Shown: piece by piece, positions 51,244-62,600 of the stretch
How the letters are laid out: each line of letters begins with the position of its first letter
Numbering within the stretch: the first letter of the stretch is position 1
Assembly (NCBI GenBank): GCA_027886175.1
Contig: JAJNNQ010000013.1
Span: forward strand, 2,728,001 to 2,792,000
Source of the DNA: Phylloscopus collybita
Lineage: Eukaryota; Chordata; Aves; Passeriformes; Phylloscopidae
Direction: 5' to 3'
DNA length: 64,000 nt
Position numbers and translations under genes: made by a program
The notes under the pieces: model-generated
What the model saw: the letters and a program-made list of their open reading frames with translations, nothing else
The model's database searches: none
What the model was told of the DNA's origin: nothing

Positions 51244-51281
51244 CTCATGACTACTCACAAAACCTTGTGAGTAGTCATGAG
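51244..51281. repeat. Perfect hairpin, 17-bp arms, 4-base loop
   Basis: CTCATGACTACTCACAA at 51244-51260 and TTGTGAGTAGTCATGAG at 51265-51281 are exact reverse complements around AACC. It ends seven bases before copy B of the 128-bp repeat. Such a tight, perfect and not AT-biased hairpin is unlikely by chance and suggests a foldback synthesis event. Confidence 0.95.
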
Positions 51282-51288
51282 GGAAAAG

Positions 51289-51416
51289 AAAAGTTATTAG
51301 TGTTTTCAACCTGAGTATTTGCTGTCCTTTGTAGCACCTCAGCACTATCTGGAAAAAGGAAAAGGACCCTTCTGCTTTCCAACAATAACAAAAATATATG
51401 AAATCTCTAAAGTAAG
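51289..51416 (+). repeat. 128-bp direct repeat, copy B
   Basis: This is 98.4% identical to 49828-49955, with G/A and T/A differences near its 3' end and no gaps. It keeps the acceptor-like TTTGTAG and the donor-like GTAAG, now followed by AGG, a weaker donor than GTAAGT in copy A. A perfect hairpin adjoins on the left and an A-rich tract on the right. Which copy is original cannot be decided from the window, though the flanking hairpin makes copy B the likelier newcomer. Confidence 0.9.
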
Positions 51417-51430
51417 AGGGAATCATCAGG

Positions 51431-51515
51431 ACAAAGAAAAAAACAAAACCAATCAACCAATTAAAAAAGAAAAAAAAAGAAAAAAGAAAAACAAATCAAA
51501 GAAAAAGTGAAAAGG
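51431..51515 (+). repeat. A-rich low-complexity tract
   Basis: About 85 bases dominated by A, with scattered G and C and an AATCAACCAATT interruption, beginning 15 bp after copy B. It is too impure to be a fresh poly-A tail. Confidence 0.8.
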
Positions 51516-54500
51516 TGGCATAATTTCTCACCTTGTGAGGAATCCCACTGTTTTTACCAGCAGATTTTTATCATTGTTTTTCAAACAATGGAGTGACACC
51601 ACTGTCATTAGAACCACTGTGTGGGCAGAATGCAGCACAAACCATGTACAGTGTTTTCCCTCTGCAAATGCCATAATGGCTTTTCCATTATTAATGATAA
51701 CTTCGAAAGATCCAAAATGTTGTGAGGTGGTTACTGGACCCATAATCTACCTAGGCCATTAACTGTTTCTCTGATTATGCCAAAATGTATCTCAATTCCC
51801 CATCTACCTCCTCACTACAATTGCTTCATCAATATTTATGAGATCCAAGGGCTTGATATTGATTACCGCATCTAATGGACTCATTATGCAAAGTCATCGT
51901 GACCTCTGAAGCAATTCTGCTTTTGTGACTTATCTAGATGCTTGCTCAAAATGTTTTGAGATATTGGTACCCACACAGGAGCAAGCAGAGCAGAACAAAA
52001 CCCACCACAGGATCTTTAAATGATGATCCTCTGACAGGATGAGCTTTTTCCACGCCTGTATGCGATGTCACACAACCCTAAAAGCTCTGTCACATTATCC
52101 CCAACTTAACAGGAGCCCTGCTTATCACACAGCAGAAAGAAGTAGTTAATATTAACTGATCATTATTAACATTCATTATGGAAAATCAATCTGATTGTGC
52201 TGTAGCCTCTTGCTGCAGTCAGCTGGGTTATTCTGATATTTACACAATATTGAGTTCTGGCTAACCAAAATTGTGGTGGTTATACAACATCTTGCAATGT
52301 CATGGTGATTCTGCAAACAAAATCTATTCCATTTATCAGTACCAAGGTACCAAATAAAGGCATTTTGCAACAGCTTCTAATGGCAAATATTTTACTGCTT
52401 CATATGTCCAACATTATTAGAGACATGCATTAATTTTTCAAAAAGGTAAGAACAAAATGGGCAACTCTAGTGTGAATTAATCTTTTAGTCCCAAAATCTA
52501 ATCTTTTCTGGATGAATTATATTCATTAAGAAATAACTTAAAAAAAACCCCAGACACAAAATGAAAACACCCTTTCATATATTAAGAGAAACTGAAAGAG
52601 TGAAAATAAAAGTTAGACAAATTTTAGAGTGGGAATTAGGAATAATATGTTAAACTAAAACAACAACAACACTACAAGAAAGAATGACCTAATGACCTAG
52701 GAAGGTGGTGAGTACAGCGTCACTTGGATTTTTTTTTTCTTAATAAAGCATCTGTAACTCAGAAACTAGTATCTGGATTAAAGAATAATTTAGTAAAATA
52801 TTATCGTTACAACTGCAGATGCTCCATTATAGTAACTAAGAAAGCATTATTGGTATGCTTTCTGCCAACTACATATGATTAAATCTAGATGGGAAAAATT
52901 AGTATATCTACTTTTTCAGGTCATGTCTACACATCACCTCTCTCCCAATAATTTCTTGTAGATCAACTACTAAGTGTCAAAGTTACAATGACTGTCAGGC
53001 TGATTCTCTTCTGCACTATTTAATAATGCTTCTCTGTCAGAAAGTAAAGCCTTCATTTGAATTCAGACTGTTGAAATACAATTTGAGGCTCCCAAAATAA
53101 TCCATTCCAAGTATTAAACATATAAGTATTTATAGACAAGATTAACACATTATTCTGTTCTTTAATGTGAACATACAGATGAAGGCTTTCTCAATACAGT
53201 CACCCACTGGTTTTGGACTTGTGTCTTACAGCAGAACAGCTTTTAATCACCTTGCTTCTAATCTTGTCCAACAAAAATTAATATAACCCCAAATAAGCTT
53301 AATGTATTTCCAGTAATTTACAGATACATGTCCCCTACATATACATGTAACTGAAAAACTTAGTATCTCAAAAATGTGAAACATTTTAATCAATCTGAAT
53401 TCGATTCAAAAGATAAGCTTGAAGAAAGAAATGTCAGCCATAGTCAGAAAGAGGAAGCAAAAGATTATTCTCTCTGTGCATGTTATCAAGTGCATCTATA
53501 GCTGATCTTCTTGGTTTAAAACATGACTTTGGTAGCATTTCCATCCTTAGAGAGAAAACACAGCAGAACACAGGCATCTCGTTCAGGTTTTATTTTTGCT
53601 ACATCTGGGATTCTTCCTAAGTAAAGAGATGGAGCCAGACTGGAATTCTCTTTGGCCTATTTTATGCAATACTATAGTTAGTTTCTTCAGAATTAGCTGA
53701 AACACACCTAGACATGATACAAAACAAAACAGAGATTACCATAAAGTCTTTGTTATTTTCATTTTTCACATCAAAAGTAAATCTGTACTATGATGCAGAA
53801 TAACAAAGCATGGCTCCAAAACAAGTCTTTCTCTACGTAATTCATAGGTTTTATTACACCACTCATATTTGGGCATGGCCCATACCAGCAAATTTTATCT
53901 TCATTCATAGATTTCTATTTCTTAAGCAATATGATCTAAAAGGACAACATTTTTTTCCAGACAGGGAACCAAAATTAAAAATTCAAAGCACATACTCTCA
54001 CTCTGTTTCACAGCTGAAATCTCTGCCAAGTTGCAACTCTGTCAGCACAAACCTAACACTGCAAAAATTTCAAAGGTAGAACTAATAAGAAAGCAAGCAT
54101 AAAGAACACAAATTACATGAGCTCAAAACTCTAAACCCTCAGTCAGTATTTAGATGAGTGTTTGAAATGAGAGCATTTACACATGCAAAATGGCAGCTTG
54201 GATTTACAGACCTGCAAAAATTCATTTCCCAAATGTAACTAATATAGACGTGTTTGCTATTTATCACTTATAGTCACGGTTCACACTTGTAAACAAGAAC
54301 ACTTATGTATATAAACCAAAGAATTCCAATATCCTTATCACAGCTTAGTCTCTGGTAGGTAACAAGCACTTTGCTGAGAGAGTGGGGAGGGTTTGTAGGT
54401 AAACCTTCAACACGTGCTGGAGCCTGGGTCAGGAGGACTGAACAAATTAGCAGCTCCAGACAGGGAGAGGTTGAGACCTTGCCCTTGAAGCTGGTCCAAG

Positions 54501-54707
54501 GGAGGAAAGAGGAGACCATGACAATGCAGCACAGCCATGCACTGCCTTCTAAACAGGGCTGCCTTTGGAAGAGCGGTCAGACGAGGGTAAGGAGCTATTC
54601 ACTAAGGCCTCACATCTAACCCCAGGGGTAAGAAAGGCAAATACAGTCTATTAATTTGGTTTTAAATTAAGCTCTTCACATTGTTTTTTCTAAGTCCCAA
54701 TTATTTT
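51516..54707. other. Unique non-coding DNA
   Basis: No supported gene. The stretch at about 51830-52110 is homeodomain-motif-rich and more CpG-containing, resembling conserved non-coding DNA. At 54371-54619 a GC-richer stretch carries a TTG-initiated open frame and a donor-like GAGG/GTAAGG at about 54587, but no credible acceptor. Confidence 0.5.
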
Positions 54708-55118
54708 TGGGGTCTCTGCTTGCCTGAGATCAGGGTGGTCTTTGCCCTTTGCCCTTCGGAAAGCCCCGAGCCGCCCGCAGAAATGACGAGGAGCCTTTGA
54801 GTGTTCGTTTTCAAGGTTGTTCTTCTTGTTTATTTTATCTTATCACAATTCTATTTCTCTGAGCTCTGCCTGGGTCTGGACAGCCTGGGCAACAGGTAAC
54901 GACTGCCCGCCTGCCCACGGCTCTCATATACAGAAAATTACGTGCACATTATTTACAATTATTTACATTATTTACAGGTGTCTTCTACTTTGACCCAATC
55001 CCTCTAAATCTACTTCATGCCATCACCACTGCACAAAATGGAGATGAAGAAGAAGGAGAAGACTCTAGGGCAACGCCCAGAATCCTCCATCTTGTCTCTG
55101 GTCATCCCGATTCTAAAA
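54708..55118 (-). mobile_element. Endogenous retrovirus LTR (class II/ERVK-like, tentative)
   Basis: Read on the - strand from about 55118, the sequence runs through GGGATGACCAGAGACAAG, GTTGCCCTAGAGTC, short ATTGTAAATAATG repeats and GTGGGCAGGCGGGCAG. It then reaches a poly(A) signal AATAAA (plus 54829-54834, TTTATT) followed about 50 bases later by CTGCGGGCGGCTCGGGGC. This order of signals is that of an LTR U3-R-U5. CpG content is well above the surroundings. The exact ends are uncertain: TGGGGTCTC at 54708 could be the terminal CA in reverse, and TAAGGGG just outside 55118 resembles the end of a polypurine tract. The class assignment is my best guess from similarity to songbird ERV LTRs. 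Confidence 0.7.
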
Positions 55119-55355
55119 CCCCTTATGTGAAAATATTAATACTTTCTTTTACCTTTGAGGGCTTGCAATTCCTCCCACAGTGTTGGTAACTTTTCCCATG
55201 GGCTGTAGTCGAGGCCCTTGCCTGTCTGGGGTCTATGCCAGGGTCTACAGCCCCCCTGTACAAATGCCAGACCCCCCTGTACAGGTTCTAAACCCCCCTG
55301 TACAGGTCTCTGTTCGTCCAGAGTTTCCAAAAGAATGCCCTGGACTCTCACAAAT
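55119..55355 (-). mobile_element. Internal ERV remnant upstream of the LTR
   Basis: On the - strand this stretch leads directly into the LTR, as the last internal sequence before a 3' LTR would. An open frame at 55136-55351 encodes 71 residues with three tandem repeats containing VQGG, then a Trp- and Leu-rich end (PWEKLPTLWEELQALKG). No retroviral domain can be named. The element ends near 55355 against unique DNA, so the rest of the provirus is missing. Confidence 0.5.
55247..55309 (-). repeat. Three tandem 21-bp units
   Basis: Units at 55247-55267, 55268-55288 and 55289-55309 each contain ACCCCCCTGTACA or GCCCCCCTGTACA, with the TGTACA palindrome. The 21-bp period keeps the frame, giving a seven-residue repeat on the - strand. 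Confidence 0.9.
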
Positions 55356-56596
55356 TATTAGTCTTTTTTTCCCCCAAGTAGTTAGGTAGGCCTATTTATT
55401 GATTATCATCTAACCAATGCTATCTAACATTTCAGGGTACTTCACTTACGTCACACACATACGCTAAAGATCTTAAATAGCTGCCATGTATATAAACCTT
55501 GACTGCATCTGCTGCGGAGACTACCATACCCTTGGGCAGAAAGGCTCCAAGTGTTTGGGAAGCTGCAATGTAAATGCTGCAAAAACCCTGTAGCTTTATG
55601 AAGTTGTCAGACTTGATTTTGCACCTGCTAAAAGCCTATCCGCTTCCCTGACATCTTTCAGATGCTCCATGAATACCAGCAGAATAAAAACAAGACATAT
55701 ACAGTCTATAAATGGCACTTTAAATTCCTTTAAATAGGAATCAAGAGACAGTTCAGCATCCTTCAAGGTACAGTAAAAACTCTTATTCCAGTTTGCCCTG
55801 GTGATGACGACCGCTGTTGTGGTTGTTTTATTTAGAGCCAACCACTGATCAACCCACGACACTTAATCTAATTCCTCTCTCTGGGAAGCCACGTATCACA
55901 CAGAAGTAACAAAGGTGCCTGATGACAAATCAAATTCCTGTTCCACAAACCTGCAACATTCCACAGCCTGAAACATTAGTTCTTCCTTTCAGCCCTTTTA
56001 GAGGTGCTGAATACCTGTAAGATCAAGTTACAAGGTTCAGTTCTAAAATTCTGCCTAGAGAAGCACAACAGCCAGGAGCTGCCAAGGTCAAAACTGAACC
56101 ATGAGGGTCAGCGTGAAACTGAACAGGATCTATGGAAACTTTTCCAATAGCAAAAATGGACTTTGAAAAATTAGCTACATGGCCAAAACATTCCATCCAC
56201 CTAAAATCAGATACTGTTTTTGCACAACATCTGGAGTTGAATATAACAACCAGCATTAGAACGTAAAACTGTGTGCATCATATAAAATTATCCTGTTACC
56301 TTTAGTATTACATAGCTTTCAGACACCAAGATCCTTTTGTCCTTTCAATAAAGCAGTTGTTAAAAAGAAAAAGTTTAATCAAAATAGTAATAGGAATCAT
56401 GTAAATTCTGATGAGGCTGGACTGTGCAATCATCACAATTGTGAAACCAGCACAAAAAATCTGATTGAAAGAACTTAACTATGCATGGATACTTTTCAGT
56501 ACACATGAACTTGATCAATTAGTTGAATACTGTGAAAATCCTATTTCTCCCAATCTGCAAGAGTACCATAGAAATTCAATCTTATTTCAAAGGGGG

Positions 56597-56633
56597 TTTT
56601 TTGTTTGTTTGTTTGTTTGTTTTTGTTTTTTTT
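56597..56633 (+). repeat. (GTTT)n microsatellite
   Basis: About six GTTT units with flanking T runs, between GGGGG and AAATCATG. Confidence 0.9.
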
Positions 56634-56672
56634 AAATCATGATATGCAGGTACTAAAGCAAAAAATACTGTT

Positions 56673-56702
56673 AAAAAAAAAAAAAAAGAGAGAGAGAGAG
56701 AG
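56673..56702 (+). repeat. A15 run joined to (GA)n
   Basis: Fifteen A at 56673-56687, followed by alternating GA to about 56702. Confidence 0.9.
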
Positions 56703-59544
56703 AAAGAAATCAGCTAAACTTAAACAAAATATGATCCAAAACTCCCTCAAGGCTGAAAATTTAAAGGACAGGTGTGACGGTCTTGTTGGATGGATACTCC
56801 ACAGAAGAACAGATGGATTTTGTTCCCTGCAGATAATTTTTTTTCTCCATGAGATGGACAGGTCAAAGTCTTAGCAATGTAGCTGCATCCCAGAGCTCTC
56901 ACTCATCTTCTGATACGGATGACAAGTACAGATCAGATACTTGTATCTCATAAGAAAGGATAATTTATAGACTTTATGTGAGGTCTTTGAGATGGGGGTG
57001 ATGGATCATTCAGTGTCAGACTGGACTATTACACTGAAATATGTGTTCTCAGTTCAGTGAACTCTCACACCATTAAGTCTCTCAGGTCCCAAGAGTGTTC
57101 ATGGGGATACAAGCATAGCTTCAGGCCACAGACAAAGGGACAAACTGTCTACCAGCAGATCCATGTCCAGCAGCAAAGGGATGAATCAGCAACTACACGG
57201 TGCACAGAAGGGGACTATTAGGAATAGCCCGTGCTTTTAAATCACATTTGTTTTGACAGAGTTTTGGTCAAAGTAAGGAGCATTTTTTTCAATAGTGCCT
57301 CTAAGGAGAAAGGGAAAAAAAACCAACCCCAAACCCTAGAAAAACAGCAGATGAAATAAATAGAGATGCCCATGACAGGTAAAAGTGCTTCCATGAAAAT
57401 TGGAATTACCAAAGTCTGCTTTCCTACCAGTTTGATATGAATGGTCTCTAAGAACTTCTGAATCTTCCACGAAAGTCCTGCCTTCTCTGCCAAGCCTTTA
57501 TTTTTCACTGCGCTTGCAGGAACATAATCACCTTTGACACTTCACTTGCTCCATCACATTTGAAGTAAGCCAACAGGTTCCCAGAAGGAACAGTATCTTC
57601 TTCATTAGGAAGAAGAGACATAGATATAGAAAAATGAAACAGCTTTGAAGCTGTTTTTTCAAGGGGTGCACTGTGGCATGAAGGAATGACATGCTAAAAA
57701 TCTTGAGAGGCAGGAGGCACAAACAATATGAACTTGGCAGACGTTTTTTCTTTCCCCAATCCATCTCTCAAGTTTTAATGAACTGTCACTGTAGTGGTTT
57801 TGAATAGTAAGTACCTGAGCATGAAGCATTTTTAGATCTCCTTTAGGAGTTCCTATATTTAGAACAGCACTGCCTGAAAAATCAGGAAGTTTCTGCTCGA
57901 AAGTTCTTTTGTCAAAACGCAAAGCTGAGTGGAAACACCTATTTATAACAAATTCAGTTCAAAAAGTCACACTAGGTTTAGCCAAGATTTACTCCAAAAC
58001 CCTTTTGGAAAAAAAGGCAGAGAGAGGATGGGAAATTAATTTTTTTACAAAACTCTGCATTATTTTGAGAAGCTTCCATGCAAAAAAATATTTTTGTCAG
58101 AAAACTCTCATAGAAACTGGAAAAAAAAATTTCCTGTCCAGTTCTGGCATCTTGCCTTTCAGTGACCAATAATAACAGCCCAGTAAAAACAGAGCACAAC
58201 ACACAGGATCCAAGTGTTTCCTCCAGATGCACCTGCAGATGTTCCTTTGCCTCGAATACAAGTCCTCTCTCTACTAAATCTCATCTTTGCAGGATGACAA
58301 TTTGAAATAAATACATTTAGTTACATCAACAGGATCTGATTTTCTCAGCATTTTTATTTCCTTCTATAAGTTATTCCACACAGAAGAGCGTTCTGCATGG
58401 AAATAAAAGTAGACAAGAAAATATTGTTTTAGCCACAGCTTGTGCATGATTGAAGGTAAGCCTAACAAAATGACACGTTTCTGAAATTGAAATTTAAAAC
58501 AAGGATATAAATGAGAAAGGCAGACTAAACTTTCAAAGGACCTGCATTTGCTGTTAAGCATGCAACACTATTACGTTTCCATTTCTACTATTGCTAATTT
58601 CACTGCCATTGAGAATGCCTTCAGTTAACACAGCAACAGTGCGACGTGCTGATAAATAATTTTATTACATTTCACCACAGTGATCCTTCCTGAAGATGCA
58701 CAGGGAAAGGTGTCAGTCAAACTGCACTAGAACATCTTGCACTGGACTTCTAAAAGCAGTTCTGCAGAGAGCCAAGAGGAAGCGTGCAGCTTTCAGCTGC
58801 ATGACTGCTCAGCTAGGGCTCCTCCCGTTCCTGATTCCTGGTTTGTAGAATACTGGGAAACAACAGAAGCAGAAACATGAATGGTTTGTTTAAAGTAAAA
58901 CATCCTCCAGCAAGAAACTCCACTGGGTTATTAGGCACAACAAGCAGCTGAGCCCTGCAGTGTTATTGCATATGAAAGGATGAGACAGAAAGGCTCTCAG
59001 ACAAACACGAGAGGGGTGTACAGCACCGAGAAACTACTGCAGTATAGAGAATCCACATCTTCCACAAACACACACTGAAACCTTCTTAAAACAATGGCAG
59101 ATACAAAGGTTGGGGTGAATACTTTGTGTTCTGCCCTACTGCTGCACAGCTGTTTCTTTACAGCTGTCAAGAGAGGTGCCTCTAAAAGCAGCAGCACCAA
59201 ATCACATGAAATGTTGTAGACCCAGAAGTGAGCTCATCTGCTGAATTCCCAGTCACCTTAACAGGTTTAGATAAAGCTCCCATCTAGGGGCTCAAGGATT
59301 GTATTATCCTATTCTTAACCACATCCAAGGTAAATTAACCAGTAACTTGACAGGAATAATGGATGTCTATTATTTAATATAAGATGTACATTTCTTACAT
59401 ATTGTTTTTAAAAGTCACTATAGATAGACATAGGCAAAATAAAAGTGATCATGACTGCATTTTACTGTTTCTTAAAGAACATGTGTCATATTGGAAGAAG
59501 AACAGGCTTATCTCCAGATACCTCTAATAAACCATCATAGCTTC

Positions 59545-59615
59545 TATATTTATATTTATATTTATATTTATATTTATATTTATATTTATATTTATATTTA
59601 TATTTATATTTATAT
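59545..59615 (+). repeat. (TATATT)n hexanucleotide microsatellite
   Basis: A perfect array of the six-base unit TATATT spans 71 bases, close to 12 copies, with no interruption. A perfect array of this length should be polymorphic. Confidence 0.95.
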
Positions 59616-62600
59616 GCAGTTGGCTAAAATCTAATGGCACAGCGCATAAGAATTTTCAAGCACCTCACCAAGAAGCTAATTAATTTATTTGGCTGTCATC
59701 AATCAGTATGTGGATTTCCTCAGCCACACCCAACAGCAGATAGTGAGTGGATTCTCTGACTCATCTGCTCCTTCCTTTTCCTTCTTTTGACTGACAGCTA
59801 GGAACACTCTGAACTACAAAAATACCGGCTCATACACAGAATTACAAACCACGTGAGATTTACTAACTGCTAGTTTAATCAGTAAGGTCTAAGGCAAGAA
59901 ATTTTGTAACATTTAAGTATATTGCATGCCAACAGATAAGACACAGAGGAATTATATTTCAAGGTATTAAGTCAGTATCTAAATAAAACTTTTTATGGCT
60001 TCCTTTACTTGCTCAAAAATGAGTGAACAGCGCATGGAGGTCCTGTCTTCAACTATATCTGTATGCTGGTTATGAAATCCAGTAAGAAAATAACACAGAA
60101 GACTTGATTTTCCTCTACCACTATGGACAGTGTTCTAAGAGAAGCTGAAACTAAAGGTCACAGAGGATTTCATTCTTCCACGGCTCAGTTTCTGTTCCAT
60201 GCTGAATGTATCAGCAAGGGTGTTGTTTATAATGAAGGAGGTTTCTTTAATTGTTTGTTTTTGATGCATCCATGAGGAATTAGACTTAGACCACCAACTA
60301 ATTTCACACAGGCCACCCAAGTGTTATTCCCTCAATATCAAAAGCAGAGATTAGTTTTTAAAACTTTATAAAATTCTGCTTTTGTCTACAGCGCCGACTG
60401 CAATTTCACACCACCAGAGATACAGGAATTTTGCCGTAAATCAGAGCAGAGGAGTCCTGCATAACAGCAAGGACTATTTAAAGACAAAACACAGAGCCGT
60501 GATGGAATCCATGCATTCCGAACAACATTGACATCATGGTACAGTTCACCCCAGAGTCAGTTTTCCATGCCCCAGGCACATGCTCAACTGCCTTTTATCA
60601 GCACTATTAGTCATTAGCATGACAGCAATATAGGATGAAATCAGCATCCGTTACATCGCGTAGTTACCTTAAATGCCATCCAGCCACTGAAACACAGATG
60701 CCTGGAAAATTACTTGGAGCAGTATTGAGCTTTTGCTCGTGCTAGTGCATTTTTCAATTGATGCAAACACATTAAGACAGTTAATCAATTACAAATCAAA
60801 ATCCATTCCCTCTACTACTATTGAATGCAACTTCGTTCAGGTAAAAGCCTTATGTTGAAATATTTTGACCTGAACATCAAGTGTATAAATCCTGAGTTAC
60901 AAGAGCAAAACAAACTCCTCCAAGGAATTTGCCTATCTCAGACATAAACCTCTGTAGCTTTAAAAGATGTTTCAGTTATTTTCATAATCAATTACTCTCT
61001 TCTTGTAGGAGTTTCCAGGTAATGCAGTATGGAAATTTGACTGTCCATATTTTCCATTACAGTGATTAGCATATGGATAAAAGATTTGGCCAATCAGAGC
61101 TAATTTGATACTCTACACTACAACCGTAGCATGGAATATCTTACAAAAAAACCCATTAAATTTGCACCCTTTCATTAAACTGCTGCTTTTTCCTTTTTCG
61201 TGTCACACAGATGAGACAGGATAAAATATGTGATTTGCAACCCGTACATCAGCAATCCTCACTTGCCCTGCATGAATGAGGATCACGGAGCTCAATCCTG
61301 AAAAGGAGCTCAGTCATAATTTAATAGCTTTAAAATGAATCACTTTCATGTCAATATTATTGCCTGGCTTTATTACCCAAACTTGATTTTCTTCTCAGGG
61401 AGGTCAGAGGTGCAGCACACCGTCAGTTCCGCTGCATCTCTGCAGTGACCAAGTGCTAACAGAAGCACCAAAAGGACTGCTTAGGGCTGATCCTGTGGGA
61501 AAACCCTGTTTGTTGCAGACCTTTGTCTGGCCTTCAGCAGCAGCTGACAGGTCAGGCTAGCAGAGCAAATCAGAATCTGCACCAGCAGCTTTTCCTCTAA
61601 ACCAACAGAACAACTTGTATTTTCTTCATCTATGTGCGCAAATCCAAAAATTTGCATTTTAAAGTTACTGCACTCTAATTTAATATTATTCAGTGGTTTC
61701 AATTTGAGAGAACAGCTGATAGACCTCCTTTAGAGAATGGAACCCAATCATCAGTGCCCAGCTCCCAAAAAACAATTCTGCCTCATAATCTGCCACAGTT
61801 TGATGGCCTAAGGCAAAAAAATAAAGAACTTGCTACTAGATGGAGGCTCTGAATTACTGCACTGAAAAAAGAGAAATAGAAATACCAATATTTCTAATGA
61901 TATTTTCCTTCAGAATCAGAAATGCTCTTTCTTGTTAACAAGAAGGATTTAAAAAGCTTCTAGCACAGATGTAGTACCTGGCACAGATGCATCCATTAGT
62001 TTTTTGTCATCTTTTTCTTCTCAACACCTGACTATCCAAGCACAGGCTCCTACCGTGGGCATCATGACAATCTCCAACATGCCCCAGTCTCTCTGCAGCC
62101 CTAGCTGTATTAATTCTCCATGTATTTTATCCCTGTGGCAGTCCTATTTAATAGCAGTGCTCACATACAAACAGAATTGAGATATAGAGTAAATTGATGA
62201 CTTGTCCCAAGTCACAAATACTTTTTTGCTGAGGAAGCTTCCCGAGTTCTGTATTCACTAACCAACCCACAAGCCTATAATCCTCCCAGTCTGGCAGCAT
62301 CTCTGAACACATAAAGCCAGATTTTCTAAAGATGTTAAGCTTAAGCAATATAAAAAGTGTACCATGATGATAAGAAATACCATATAAATGCAATTATTGC
62401 CATGCAGGGGAAACCTTGGCTGCTTTCCATATAAATGACATCAACCATAACAGCAGAAGGAATAAGACCATGTTATCAAGATTATAGTTTATATAATATT
62501 TCAATTCTAAATTACATAACGCATTACCCTGCAGCTTGTTTGTAACACCAGGTTTTTTTCATACCTCAAGCAAGAGATGATAATAAAGCACTGAAAACAC

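Noticed and set aside
54371..54619. GC-richer frame with donor-like GTAAGG, possible exon
   Set aside because: TTG start, no credible acceptor in range and no recognisable protein.
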